From Prorocentrum cordatum (taxonomy: Eukaryota; Sar; Dinophyceae; Prorocentrales; Prorocentraceae), in the NCBI GenBank assembly GCA_963575745.1, contig CAUYUJ010010402.1:71001-135000 (forward strand): DNA of 64,000 nt, given 5' to 3'. This document shows positions 1-9,870 of the stretch, one piece after another (the first letter of the stretch is position 1; the number at the start of each line of letters is the position of its first letter). The position numbers and the translations under genes were made by a program. The notes below the pieces were generated by a model, which was not told the origin of the DNA, searched no databases, and worked only from the letters and a program-made list of their open reading frames with translations.

Positions 1-60
1 CCTAGCCCCCTTTTTGAGCTGCCCCAGAGAGCCCAGGGCCATCAGACCAATTTCTAGCAC

Positions 61-702
61 CAGAGGCCCAAGTCGGGCGATATGACTGGGATGTTGTTTC
101 TGGACGGCTCGGCCCTGTTCCCTGGATCCAGGACTCTGTCCAAGGCTGGGTGGTCCGTCGTCATGTGTGATCGCGTTGGCGGAGTGCTAGCAGCTGCGTA
201 CGTCCCAGTCCCGTTGGACCAAGGGCCTTTGCAGTCGTCTCGATAGGCCGAGGACTATGATGTGAGCATGCTCTGCCAGGTAGTCATGCCCCCGTTCGAG
301 CTTTACATCGATTGTAAAGGCACGGCCTCTACGCTCTGGAGTGGTCCTGGAGCTGGAGCTAGCGCAGAGAATCCTCGAGCCCAGTTGTGGGCTCCTTTTT
401 GGGCGGCTTCCGAGCCCAACGATTTCACGGCCCACAAGACCAAAGCCCATTGCAGCATGGTGGATGTGCAGAATGATCGCACCACCTTGTGGGAGAAGCG
501 TGGCGACGATGCCGCCGCCGAATTCGCGAAGCGGGGTGCCGCCCTCCACGGAGTGAAGGAGAGCGAGTACCATCTCTGGCGTGGCCTGGTCGGGGCATCT
601 AGGAAGTGGGTCGGTGGAATGGGCGGTTGCACGCTTTGGTCGGTGAGGGAGAGGCCTGCCAGGACCACGATGATTTATGGAACGGTACCTGGCCAGCCAT
701 GA
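61..702 (+). pseudogene. RNase H-like domain of a retroelement, interrupted by TAG
   Basis: Reading from 61 in one frame gives an RNase HI-like fold: a first strand ending FLDGSA (first catalytic Asp), then a Gly/Ala-rich strand (SVVMCDRVGGVLAAAY), then a TAG at 244-246, then AEDY (candidate catalytic Glu), ELYIDCKGT (second Asp), a helix with NPRAQLW, a TAHKTKAH strand, and RGDDAAAEFAKRGA (last Asp). All four DEDD positions can be placed. The frame ends at 702; the Trp/Gly-rich stretch after about 600 has no clear counterpart and the coding frame may shift there. A retroelement RNase H is the likely source; no RT is seen upstream because the window starts here. The single TAG makes a decayed copy likely. 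I see no known gene in 703-1020. Confidence 0.6.
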
Positions 703-1023
703 GCTGGCGGAGGCCCCGCCAGATGAGCTTGGGGACCAGCCAGGCGGGCGAGCGCAGGGGTCGGAGCGAGCTGAGCCCCCCCCTTCTTGCAACCCGGGCA
801 CCGCGACGTTGGGTACAATTTCAACGGCCACCCGCGTCTTCACGCCTCAGTGTGCGCCAAATCGGGTCGGGATGATGGCAAAACCATAAATTGCTGTTGT
901 TGTTGTTCCCTACCTAGGCTCTGCCTAGAAGGGTTCTTACTCTCTACCTTAAAAGGGGCCGGGCAGTGGAAACCGCCCCGGGCGGTTCCCCCGGTATCCG
1001 CCCCGCGGTTCCCCCAGTTACGT

Positions 1024-1750
1024 CACCTTAGCTCAGCTTAGCTTCATATTAGCTCAGCTTTATATTAACATAGCATAACATAGCATAGCCAAACATATCA
1101 TAGCATAGCACATCGTATCTCAGCACAGTATAACATAACATAGCACAGCATAGCATAGCATAGCGCAGCATATCATAGCATAACACAGCATAGCATAAAC
1201 TTGCTTAGCATGGCACAGCGCAGCATAGCATATCAGAGCCCAGCATAGCATAGCATAGCATAGCATAGCGCAGCATAACATAGCATAGCATACCATAACA
1301 TAGAGCATGTCATAGCATAGCATAGCCTATGACAGTATAGCATAGCGCAGCACATAATAGCATAGCATTGCGCAGCCTATCATATCATAGCACAGCGCAG
1401 CATGTCATAGCATACCATAGCCTGGCATAACACAGCGCAGCCGAGCGTACCCAAGCATGACATAGCATAGCATAGCGCAGCATAGCGTAGTATAGCACAG
1501 CATAGCAAAGCCTAGCACAGCATAGCATAGCGCAGCCTAGCATAACATATCATAGTATATCAGCAAAACAAAGGGCAACGCACCAGCAGCAACAGCAAAG
1601 CAAAGCACAAGCAACGCAAAGCATAGCATAGCTTAGCATCGGTGTAGATGTAGATGCTGCTTGTGGGTCTAGCATCGCGTAGCATAGCATACCCTAGCAG
1701 GCACATAGCATAGCATAGCTTAGCAACGGTGTAGATGTAGATGTTGTGTT
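1024..1750. repeat. Pentanucleotide array (AGCAT/ATGCT, imperfect)
   Basis: About 700 bp of imperfect tandem 5-mers of the type TAGCA with frequent variants (CGCAG, CATAA). Near its end the segment ending in TGTAGATGTAGATG occurs twice (about 1640 and 1725), showing a later local duplication. The Met/Leu/Cys/Tyr-rich minus-strand frame over it is a translation artefact. Confidence 0.9.
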
Positions 1751-1810
1751 CCTAAATGCTCCAACTCCTGGGTAGGATCGCTCTGGGATAATTGTTGTTG
1801 TGTTAGTGGT

Positions 1811-2262
1811 GCCTATTTCAGTGCTGAGCGCCCGGCGAAGGCCCTGCTTCTGCCGTGTCTCCGCGAGCTCCCGGGATCGGTCCTGAAGTACCAGCTGGCA
1901 CTGATCAAGGCTGGCAAGTACCCTTCGTACAAGGCGGGTCTGAAGGACATATGCCTCGACACCCCAGTTGGCGTCCCGCTGGCGGTTCGGCTGCGTCTGG
2001 CATCGGTGTTTGGCTCTGGCGAGCCCACCCCCAGTGCCTCGGCTCAGGACGTTGGGGGAGGGGGGCTGCGTGGCGTGGGTACATCGAGGGGGATGACGTC
2101 CGAGCCGAGGTGCTGATGGCCTTTGGCCTTCGGGAGTCTGACCTGGCGGCCACCCGCGCCGAAGGGGCCAGACTCCTGCGCAAGGAGGCCGAGCATGGGC
2201 CTGAAGAGGCCCACGATTCTAAATTCGATGAGACCTCCGATGCCTCCAGTGGCGGGCGCTAA
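1811..2262 (+). other. Exon-like stretch of unknown function
   Basis: From 1826 one frame reads as a normal soluble protein (ALLLPCLREL, VLKYQLALIKAGKYPSYKAG, DTPVGVPLAVRLRLASV) until a TGA near 2118. A second frame then gives RAEVLMAFGLRESDLAATRA and a charged tail to the TAA at 2260-2262. A pyrimidine/TTG-rich tract with TTCAG just before 1821 could be a splice acceptor. The frame change in the middle means a frameshift or small intron if it is a gene. I do not recognise a family; a retroelement remnant is equally possible. It lies opposite to, and downstream of, the AP-1 gamma exons, so it would sit within that gene's next intron. Confidence 0.3.
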
Positions 2263-2289
2263 GCGCCCGAAAGCACCTGGCTTCAGGCC

Positions 2290-2590
2290 GCTTGCTCATC
2301 TCATCTCATCTCATCGTCCCCCTCCTTCTCCTCCTCCTCCTCCTCCTCCTCCTCCTCCTCCTCCTCCTCCTCCTCCTCCCCCGCCTCCTCCTCGTCCTCC
2401 TCCTCGTCCTCGTCCTCGTCCTCCCCCTCCTCCTCGTGCTCCTCCTCCTCCTCCTCCTCCTCCTCCTCGTCCTCGTCCTCGTCCTCGTCCTCCTCCTCCT
2501 TCCCCCTCCCTACCTGACTCCCTCCCTCCCTCCCTCCATTCTGCCTCTCCTTTTCCTCCCTCTCTTACTCCTCCTCCTCCCGCCCTCCGC
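2290..2590. repeat. CCT-rich polypyrimidine tract
   Basis: CCT trinucleotide runs interspersed with CGT-CCT, ending in CCCT repeats. The apparent Pro-rich and Leu-rich ORFs are artefacts of the microsatellite. Confidence 0.9.
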
Positions 2591-2712
2591 CCCGCCCGTC
2601 AGCTCGGAATAGGCCGCGAAGGGAAGGGCATGGTCTGCTAGGGGTCGGTTTAGACCGCCCCTGGTCTTGGCCACCCCCTCTTTTCGCCCCCCCCTGCTTG
2701 GACAAGCGTTGA

Positions 2713-2804
2713 GTCGGGCGACCCAACAGTACTCAAAAAATAGTCCCCAGACTATTCTTTTCAAACTACTTTTGAATATCCCCCTGTAGCGGGACAGGCC
2801 CGAC
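2713..2804. mobile_element. Family B inverted-repeat element, copy B1 (short)
   Basis: Begins GTCGGGC and ends CTGTAGCGGGACAGGCCCGAC, the mirror of other family B ends. The 5-prime terminal repeat is partly lost. The core holds AAAATAGT and ACTATT in inverted order, as in B5. Confidence 0.6.
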
Positions 2805-2970
2805 TTACCGCAAAGTAGCTACTCGCAAATGGCCTGGATCTATGAAATCGAAGCAAACAAGCTCCACTATATCGAACACACATTTTGTTTGCACGTTTGC
2901 GAATAGGCACTCTGCGAATGATGGAACGCGCTCGGTGACTATTGCGCAACGCCCGAACGCCCCCAGCGGC

Positions 2971-3049
2971 TCCGGTGCCGGAACTGCTCGTCGTTCTCCT
3001 TGAATGCCGTCCGGATGAGGGCGCACTCGCGGGCTATGACGGCGCGTTC
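2971..3049 (-). CDS. AP1G1: AP-1 gamma-adaptin, second coding exon (partial gene)
   Basis: The minus strand encodes ERAVIARECALIRTAFKEND then EQFRHR, matching the N-terminal helices of gamma-adaptin, the large subunit of the AP-1 clathrin adaptor that sorts cargo at the trans-Golgi and endosomes. The exon is bounded by CAG before GAA (3049) and, after CGG-A at 2971, by GC, a donor class known in dinoflagellates. The interrupted codon would become Asn, as expected for the RHRNVAKLL motif. Without splicing the frame runs on to a TAG at 2939-2941 and upstream into a stop near 3252. The first exon is at 6580-6639 in matching phase. The next exon (NVAKLL and onward) is not found between 1 and 2970, so it should lie to the left of the window. 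Confidence 0.8.
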
Positions 3050-3369
3050 CTGCTGACGCTGGCGCTCGGCCGGCTTCGGCTTCCGCTCGTCGTCGTCACC
3101 GTCGTTCGGAGCGGTCGGATCTGACAGTCGCTTGCCATCACGGGAGGGGCCATCAGGGGAGGGAGGGGGGTTCGAGGTTCGAACGTTTGGACGCGTCGGG
3201 TTCTTTCTGGAGCTCTGGGGGCCTCCAGAGTTCTCTGAGTCCGAAGGTCGTTAACTGCAAGGGTCGTCCTCAGGGGGCTGGAGGGGAGGGTTCTCAACAA
3301 GGAGATTGAGACTTCCATGGAGTTTGAAGGCGGCCCAGGTTGTCCTGAGAAAGGACTGATGCATAAGGA

Positions 3370-3462
3370 GAGGGGGAGGAGGAGGAGGAGGAGGAGGAGG
3401 AGGAGGAGGAGGAGGAGGAGGAGGAGGAGGAGGAGGAGGAGGAGGAGGAGGAGGAGGAGGAA
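3370..3462. repeat. GGA trinucleotide microsatellite
   Basis: Nearly pure (AGG)n, followed to about 3720 by purine-rich sequence without a gene. It lies in the AP-1 gamma intron. Confidence 0.95.
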
Positions 3463-3779
3463 GACAACAACGATGGCCACGATGACGATGGACGATGTGG
3501 AGGGAAGTCCAGAGGAGGAGCAGTGAGCAGAAGCAAGAAGCGGGAGGGAGAGGACTGCTGGAGAGGTGGTGGAGGAGCAGGCTCAGAAAATGGGGGAGAA
3601 GCAGACAGAAAGGGAAAGGAAGGGAGGAGTCCGAGGAATGTGAGCAGCACTGCCAAGCTCGGAGGACGGGATCTGGCCGTGGGCGGCGCCGCAGCTGCGA
3701 CGTGCCCTAGGTGGCAACCCCTCCTGCGCGGTGTGAGCTCGGGCGACTGTGGTTCAATCGGGGTCCTCGTCTCCCCGTT

Positions 3780-3908
3780 CTCATCCTTCTCCTCCTCCAC
3801 GTCCTCCTCCTCCGCCTCCTCCTCCTGCCCCTGCTCCTGGTCCTGGTCCTGCTCCTCCTCCTCCTCCTCCTCCTCCTCCTCCTCCTCCTCCTCCTCCTCC
3901 TCCCCCTC
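3780..3908. repeat. CCT/CCTGGT polypyrimidine microsatellite
   Basis: CCT runs with an internal TGGTCC block. Together with the GGA tract at 3370 it makes an imperfect long inverted pair. Between 3909 and 4580 I see no gene; 4452-4505 contains an AT-rich inverted repeat (CATATAGG...CCTATATG). Confidence 0.9.
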
Positions 3909-4580
3909 GATTACGTGTCGTCTTTCGGGGTCTTCGTCTCCCATTTCTTGTTCTTGACCCGCGTGTTGGTCCCAAACATTTTTCTTGGCAGAGATGGGAT
4001 CACAACGTGGTCACCCTATGAAGAGTTCCCCCCGCAGAGAACGGCGGCAACAGCGGGAGAGGGGAGAGGTCCGCTTGCCCTCGAGGGGGCCGTCCCGCGC
4101 CACACTCAAGCCGACTCAACTCCAGCACCCGCGAAGGCCGACCAGACACTTTACCGCAAGTGCCTGGAGGTCACGCGCCGATCCCACCTACCACATCAGC
4201 AACGTCAGACAACATTGAAACCAACTCCCAGAACATTCATTATCGTTCGCAAAATCAGCTCATCGCGATGCTGCCACCCGCGTGTGAGACAGAACTTCTT
4301 GCCACATCAGCTGACTGCGAATCAGGCAAGGCGATTCACAAGTCCGAGCGGCTACAGACCAGATGATTGAGCGAGGTAGGTGCTACCGAAACAAAGGCAG
4401 CTGCAGAGACGGCAACACTACTTTTGAGACAAAATACCTCTGCGTGGAGGGATATACGTATGCGTGCGCATATAGGTATATGTATATAAACATACCTATA
4501 TGCACATGATGATGTATTGCAACAACCTGCGGGAGCCGCACTGCAAGCTGGCGAAAAGCCAGGCGTGACGCCCCGAATAT

Positions 4581-4763
4581 CGGAGACCTGCTGACTGGGG
4601 TCAATCCAGGCCCGGGTCACTCAGGCGTTGCAAAATCCTGCAGGTTTCTGCAAGATCCTGCAGGATCCTGCATCCCAGCCCGGGTCAGTGCGCACTTGGC
4701 TCTGCAGGATCCTGCAAGATCTGGCGCTCTGGCTGACACCCGTTTCCATTGACCCCCCGTCTG
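4581..4763. mobile_element. Family H element, diverged copy H1
   Basis: Shares the leading CTGAC...GGTCAATCCAG block, the repeated CAGGATCCTGCA core and the CTGGCTGAC...TTGACCCC end with H2-H4, but has lost its right terminus and carries extra CCTGCA repeats. It lies in the AP-1 gamma intron. Confidence 0.6.
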
Positions 4764-4862
4764 ACATTCGTGAGACGGCGCTCCAAGCACGACTACTGCA
4801 GAAACGCCGCAGAATCAGACCGTCCCTAGGAGCGACCGAAGCAAGAGGAAAAGGACCCAAGA

Positions 4863-5024
4863 GTTCGGGCGGGAATGTCCTCCTACATGCGGATGTTGGA
4901 AGACAAATAAAACAAATGTCAAACAGTGATCCAAACATAATCGAAAGAGCACGAACAGTCGCTCCCAGACTATACTTCTTTTTACTCGTCTTGAACAGTC
5001 CTCCTGTAGAGGGACATGCCCGAC
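4863..5024. mobile_element. Family B inverted-repeat element, copy B2
   Basis: Left end GTTCGGGCGGGAATGTCCTC and right end CCTCCTGTAGAGGGACATGC then CCGAC are inverted copies of each other. The interior is AT-richer than the flanks. Confidence 0.7.
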
Positions 5025-5204
5025 TAAACCCAAGAACACTGAAAAAAAGAGAACGAAGAACACAAGAGCGGCGTAGGGCAGGAGAGCCCATCATCGAATT
5101 GACAAGTCGGATCGGCGATTGAAATGCATCGGATCGGCGGATATCGGCAGCCGAGTCAGGAGAAGTCGAATGGGCGGAAATCTGAAGGCTAGTATGCCTC
5201 CAGG

Positions 5205-5295
5205 GAGAAATCGGAGCCCACATCGGAGCCCGAATCGATCCGAATCGGAATCGGAAGCCATCGAAATCGAATCGAATCGGAGGAATCGAAACGAG
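5205..5295. repeat. GAATCG hexamer-like repeats
   Basis: Short imperfect repeats of (A)ATCGGA/GAATCG in the AP-1 gamma intron. No gene is seen from 5025 to 5590. Confidence 0.6.
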
Positions 5296-5590
5296 CCCTG
5301 GCCAGTCAGTGGAGGCATGAAGATGCCTCCGCCGTCGCCGCCTCGGGGCGGGCACTTCTGCCATGGACGCGGCGCCGCACGCGCCGTCCTGCCGAGCGTG
5401 TCGTGAGCGACCGGCCCTCTCGCTCAGATGCCAGCCAACCGCGGTGACAGCTCATCCTCAAGACCCCACGCTTAGCAGCAAAGGGAGCCCTAACCCTGTG
5501 AGCGGGGACCTCGGCTAGGAGGGCCCAGAACAGGAGGGATAGGAGGTCTTTTCCGCAGATGCACCAAGCCGACCAGCCGATAATGATTAC

Positions 5591-5764
5591 AGTCGAGGCC
5601 AATCTACAAGAAAGCTTCCACAAGAAGCCCAACCCTGAGACCCAGGACGTCCATTGAATTTTTGTGTGGGAACGTCGCGCTTTCCATAGCGAAACCGTCG
5701 GAACCCAAGAAACCCAGGGCACCCTGGAGGCAAGCAGGGTGCTTCTTGACATGGGTCTCCACTG
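5591..5764. mobile_element. Family E inverted-repeat element, copy E1
   Basis: Left end CAGTCGAGGCCAATCTACAA, right end TTGACATGGGTCTCCACTG; flanked by TA on both sides (TTA-CAG and CTG-TAT). It shares the internal CCCAACCCTGAGACCC and AGGGCACCCTGGAGGCAAGC blocks with E2 and E3. Confidence 0.7.
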
Positions 5765-5828
5765 TATCCCTCATGCAAAGACGGGGAACCTAATTGAGGC
5801 CACGCCTTCACTCTGCTATTGAGGTTAT

Positions 5829-6070
5829 CGGGGATCTTCTGACCCGGGTCAATCCAGACCCAGGTCAGCAAGAAACCAAACACCGCAATGCATGAATACA
5901 AACTGCAACGCAGGTCTTCGCAAACCCGGGTCAGCCAATATGCGCGGCTGCCTCGCGGCCACGAGCGGCTCGCTGACCCAGGTCAGCCAGAGGGGGTCTT
6001 CGCAGGATCCTGCAGGATCCGGTGCCCTGGCTGACCCCCGTCTGCATCGATCCCCGTCTCAAGGCTCCCG
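5829..6070. mobile_element. Family H element, copy H2
   Basis: Near full length and alignable throughout with H3 and H4: the palindromic CTGACCCGGGTCAATCCAG-type head, a GCGGCCxCCTCGCGGCCACG core, the CAGGATCCTGCAGGATCC motif and a GTCTCAAGGCTCCCG end. The right terminal base pair is altered and no target duplication is left. In the AP-1 gamma intron. Confidence 0.75.
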
Positions 6071-6123
6071 TGGAGGCGCCCTGCCCTCCTTCACGCTGGC
6101 CCCGACCAGCTGCAGCGCCCGGG

Positions 6124-6176
6124 GAGAGGAGGAGGAGGAGGAGGAGGAGGAGGAGGAGGAGGAGGAGGAGGAGGTC
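6124..6176. repeat. GGA trinucleotide microsatellite
   Basis: About 17 AGG units. From 6240 to 6560 follows pyrimidine-rich DNA, including CT runs near 6461-6492, which is the start of the AP-1 gamma first intron read from the minus strand. Confidence 0.9.
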
Positions 6177-6579
6177 AGTGGCGAGGGCACGGAGGAGCAG
6201 CGCCAGCACAGTGCGGCACGATGGGTGGAGAGGTCGGGGGGGGTGCTCCCAACGAGCGCAAACTCGTCCAGCAACCCTCCCTCCGCCGCCTCACTCCTCC
6301 ACCTCCTCGTCTACTGAGGTGCCCTCACTCCTTCAATCGCCTCGCATCCGTCCCTGTCTTCGTCGTACTCCTCATGTTTTCTGTTTCTGCTCATCCTACT
6401 GCTCTACTTATCCTTCGCCTGCTCACCCTTCGCCTCCACTTCTGTATCACTCATACACCGTCTCTCTCTCTTCCTCTCTCTCTCTCTCTTGCCCCTTCAT
6501 CCATCCGACGTCTCCATCCAGTCCTGGCTCTCCTGTTACATCCCCCCACTACAATCTCTCTCTATTTCATCTGCTGGTC

Positions 6580-6639
6580 CTCCGCCGCAGTCTTGCAGGC
6601 GCGGATGCTTCGGATGAGCTCCCGGAGCTTGATCGACAT
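6580..6639 (-). CDS. AP1G1: AP-1 gamma-adaptin, first coding exon
   Basis: Sixty bases from ATG at 6639 encode MSIKLRELIRSIRACKTAAE, the start of gamma-adaptin in alveolate-type proteins (first helix of the adaptin superhelix; part of the AP-1 clathrin adaptor core). The match stops exactly at GAG (6580), after which the DNA reads GACCAGCAGATGAAATAG. Joining here to GAA at 3049 gives TAAE-ERAV in frame, so the intron would start with GA and end with CAG; GA donors are reported in dinoflagellates. An upstream in-frame Met at 6954 adds about 105 residues with no adaptin similarity and is probably untranslated. The intron of about 3.5 kb carries copies of families H, B and E. Confidence 0.8.
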
Positions 6640-7380
6640 TGCTACCCGCAACGCCTCACGGGGAAGGAATGGAAGGTGAGGGAGCGGGACTGGACGGCGG
6701 GTGGCCAAAACATGTCCGTGCCCATTGCGCCAAGACAGCGCTACGACGAACTGTATCAAAACGACCGATAAGCCCTCCCCGCCCCACCCATAGTTGACAG
6801 CGGTGTGCGAGAGGCAACGCGTGAAGGACAATGAATAAGTGGACACTTCAACTTTGGGCTTGGGGGGGGCGGTACAAACGTTATATGAGATGTGATTCAG
6901 CATCGCGTGGTAAGGTCTTCGTGACATGGGTGTGGATACTTTTTGTCCAGCCACTAGAATCGGAATCGGAATCGAGCTCTGGGGGCACTAGGTTCGTCTG
7001 ACCGTGTGAGTTGCCTGGGCAATTCCTGGTGTAAATCCACCAGTTTATAACATCAGATCAAAAACCTGTCTTCGCCCTGAGGACCTGTCAAGGAACTTCT
7101 GGGTGGCCGCTTGTGCAGACAGGAGCACTGCACTGGCGGTCTGAGGCAGCCTCGTTTGCCGACTAGGCTGAGGAGCCTCCCCGCACCACCAAAATCGACA
7201 GGGGGAAACAAGCAGTGGTGTGCAATTTTCCCTCCCTCCCCATCCCCGTCCGTCAGCCCCTCCATTTTCCCTTCTCTGAGGGCTGGAACTGTGAATGGGC
7301 GGATCTCCATACCAAAAAGAGGGCGAATCCGCATAGTCTCATCATCCTCCTGCACCTGACCGGTTCCGCACCTTCCTTCT

Positions 7381-7590
7381 TTTTGGACGCCCGAGCTGGA
7401 CACAGTACTGGAAACGATGCCCGACAACAAATGTTCCCAAAAACCAAAAGCGGCCGCTGTTGGGCGGACCACCTTCTGTCTCAAATGGACAACGTACGCG
7501 GTGACACCGACAACGAACCCTGTTCAAACTGGAAAGGACATGCTGTCGGTTTGTGTTCCCATTCTCTCTGTGCCCACTTCGGTCGTCTCA
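7381..7590. mobile_element. Family D inverted-repeat element, copy D1
   Basis: Starts TTTTGGACGCCCGA, contains the palindrome AGCGGCCGCTGTTGGGC shared with D2/D3 and ends GTGTTCCCATTCTCTCTGTG then TCGTCTCAA. The terminal repeats have decayed. CCTTCT occurs directly at both borders and may be a target duplication, but the context is pyrimidine-rich. No gene is evident from 6640 to 7380 beyond possible AP-1 gamma leader. Confidence 0.65.
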
Positions 7591-7792
7591 ATCCTTCTCC
7601 TCAGAAGGCGACGAAGATAACGAGAACGGGGAGAACGACGAAGTCCGAGGGAGAGGAACAAAAGAATGCTGATCATCAGGAGAAGGAGCCAGGGCAGAGC
7701 AAAACAATGACAATGACGAGGGTGCGGACTGGGTGGAACGCGGAACAACGAGCGACATGTCAACAGGACGTGGAGGAAGCAGCACGGTGCTC

Positions 7793-7921
7793 GCCATCCC
7801 TCGGGCGCTGATTCCCCGCGCGTGCTTCGTTTTCGCGCGTGTTTGCTGTGCTTGGTGGTCCAGGATGCTCAGCGATGTCCACGCCGAGAGAAACAAAACG
7901 CGCCCGCGCCCGAGCGATGCC
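7793..7921. mobile_element. Family A inverted-repeat element, copy A1
   Basis: GCCATCCCTCGGGCG at the left mirrors CGCCCGAGCGATGCC at the right; the interior shares TGGTCCAGGATGCTC and GCCGAGA with the other A copies. About 129 bp. Confidence 0.7.
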
Positions 7922-8063
7922 GAGGGCGTTCCCCCCTGGCCCCCGATCGTCGAGGAGCCCTGCGAGCTTTCGTCGTCGGCGCTGCGTCCACAGCTGAGAA
8001 CGGCCTCGTGTCCGTTCGCCCGTCCCCACTACCCCACACCCCTGGCCCGGTGGCAACTCATGG

Positions 8064-8190
8064 GAGCCTCCCGTGCCATCCTGTCGGCTCTTGCGAATCG
8101 ACGCTCAATCGACGCTCAATCGACGCTCATCGACGCTACATCGGCGCTATCTCGTCGACTCCCCGACGCCAGTCGACGCCAATCGACGAG
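8064..8190. repeat. TCGACGC-type short repeats
   Basis: Imperfect repeats of AATCGACGCTC and TCGACGCCA. No coding potential is recognised. Confidence 0.6.
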
Positions 8191-8195
8191 GAGGA

Positions 8196-8640
8196 GGAGG
8201 ACGAGGAGGGGGAGGAGGAGGATGAGGAAGGGGGGGAGGAGGAGGAGGTCCAATGTGGTTTTTGTTCTTGCGAGCGTGCTCTTGCAAGAGAACCCTGCAA
8301 GGTCTTCAGAACCCCCCCTTTAGGGGGTAACCAACTATTTTCTGGCGGCCTATTGGCAGTGTTGGGGACCCACCAATAGGGGGGTACTAACTATTCTTGT
8401 TCCGCGGCACCCGCCGCGCAACAACAAAGACGACAGCTACGACGACGACAGCTACTCCACCTCCTCCTCCTCCTCCTCCTCCTCCTCCTCCTCCTCCTCC
8501 TCCTCCTCCTTAGGAATGACACGGGGAGGAGCGGGAGGAGGACGAGGAGGAGGAAGAGGAGGCGAAAGAGGAGCAGGAGGAGTAGAAGGAGGAGGGGGAG
8601 AGGGGGCAGGAGGAGGAAGAGGAGGAGCAGGACGAAGAGG
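8196..8640. repeat. GGA and CCT microsatellite block
   Basis: GGA tract 8196-8250; CCT tract 8455-8512; GGA tract 8520-8640. Between them 8320-8400 carries a direct repeat of AGGGGGTAACCAACTATT / AGGGGGGTACTAACTATT. The inverted CCT/GGA pair could form a large hairpin. Confidence 0.85.
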
Positions 8641-8759
8641 GGCCAATTTTGGGACGAGTCCTCTTCACCGCCGAGAGACAAGGGGGGGAAGGGGACCAAA
8701 ACAAAAGACCTCCCTCGGTGAATGCTTCGGACCTTTCTCCCCGCACGACACCCCGGCTT

Positions 8760-8885
8760 GCCATCGCTCGGACGCTCGTTTCCCGTGCATGTCTCGACCT
8801 CGTGCGCTCATTTCTCGAAGCTGCTCCAGAATGCTCCGCGATGGTCCCCGCCGAGGAACAAAAAAAAACACGTCCGAGCGATGCC
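8760..8885. mobile_element. Family A inverted-repeat element, copy A2
   Basis: GCCATCGCTCGGACG left and CACGTCCGAGCGATGCC right, near-perfect inverted ends; interior CCCGTGCATGT and GCTCCGCGATGGTCC as in A3-A5. Confidence 0.8.
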
Positions 8886-8894
8886 AGAGAGATA

Positions 8895-9050
8895 GCGGAG
8901 AAGGAGGAGGAGGAGGACGAGGAGGAGAAAGAGGAGGAGGAGGAGGAGGAGGAGGAGGAGGAGGAGGAGGAGGAATGGGGAGGCGGAGGAGGAGGAGGAG
9001 GAGGAGGGAAGAGGAGGAGGAGGAGGAGGAGGAGGAGGAGGAGGAGGAGT
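8895..9050. repeat. GGA trinucleotide microsatellite
   Basis: Three GGA runs separated by AAAGAGG and GGAATGGGG. The poly-Glu/poly-Gly frames are artefacts. Confidence 0.95.
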
Positions 9051-9265
9051 TGGGGGTTCTGGACGCATGGAAACCACACCACACAAACAATCGCCCTGCC
9101 CGCCCCGCGCACCCCCTGCGCAGTATGGCCGCCAGGCCCATTCTCTCTCTTCGGGGGCGGCCAAGAGGGGGGCGTCCCAGAGGCGGGGGGGGGGGGGGCA
9201 AATCATGGCCGCAGGGGGAGGGGGCCGGGGACGAATTGCAATAAGAAGAGGCGCCACGAAATTTG

Positions 9266-9302
9266 GGGGGATATCATGACACCCGCCATGATATGCCCCC
9301 CC
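9266..9302. other. Strong hairpin
   Basis: GGGGGGATATCATG, an 8-base loop, then CATGATATGCCCCCC: a stem of about 14 bp with one bulge. It is too short for a transposon and has no T-tract. The rest of 9060-9640 shows no gene. Confidence 0.6.
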
Positions 9303-9646
9303 TAATCGTCACCCCCCTCTTTACCGCCCCCGATCTCTAAGGAATTTCCAGTGCTCCCTGGGTATAGCCCGCCTCTGGGCGCCTCCGACGACTGACGACC
9401 GCACACACTGGCTGCCAGGTCCCAGGGGTCGGCGGCGAGCTCGGGACGAGGACGCAGACGACGACAATCGGCGGCGAGGTTTCGGATTCGATGTTTTAGG
9501 TTTCGGGACGTTTTCGTCGGTGCTCGGCGGCTTTCCAGCCTCGGGATGCGTTCCAGCAGCTGCGCCTCGCCGAGAGCGTTCCGGGTGTGTCTGGATCGTT
9601 CCGAACGGCCGCTGGGGAGCCGAGCTATGATCCGAAAACTAAACTC

Positions 9647-9843
9647 GGCGGCGCGCAGGGGGGAACGTGAGAAGGAGAAGGGCCTCTCAGAAGGCGGAGG
9701 GACTTCTCAGAAGCCCTCGCGCCCTCGGAGAAGCTTTCTCTATCTTCAAGGAAGGCTTAGAACACTTCTCAGAAGGCTGGGGGACTTCCCGGCCTTCTGA
9801 GAAGGCCCGCCCCTTCTCACTTCTCTCCCTCGCTCGCCGCCGA
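9647..9843. mobile_element. Family F inverted-repeat element, copy F1
   Basis: Left TCGGCGGCGCGCAGGGGG mirrors right CCCTCGCTCGCCGCCGA. The interior is filled with the palindrome CTTCTCAGAAG and variants, so the whole element folds back. Confidence 0.7.
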
Positions 9844-9870
9844 AAGGGGCCCAGTGCTCCCTGGTTCCAA

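Noticed and set aside
3294-3944. Long poly-Glu, poly-Ser, poly-Arg and poly-Leu reading frames over GGA/CCT tracts (also 8.4-9.2, 20.1-20.7, 39.4-41.2 kb)
   Set aside because: They exist in several frames at once and follow the triplet repeat exactly; no non-repeat domain continues from them.
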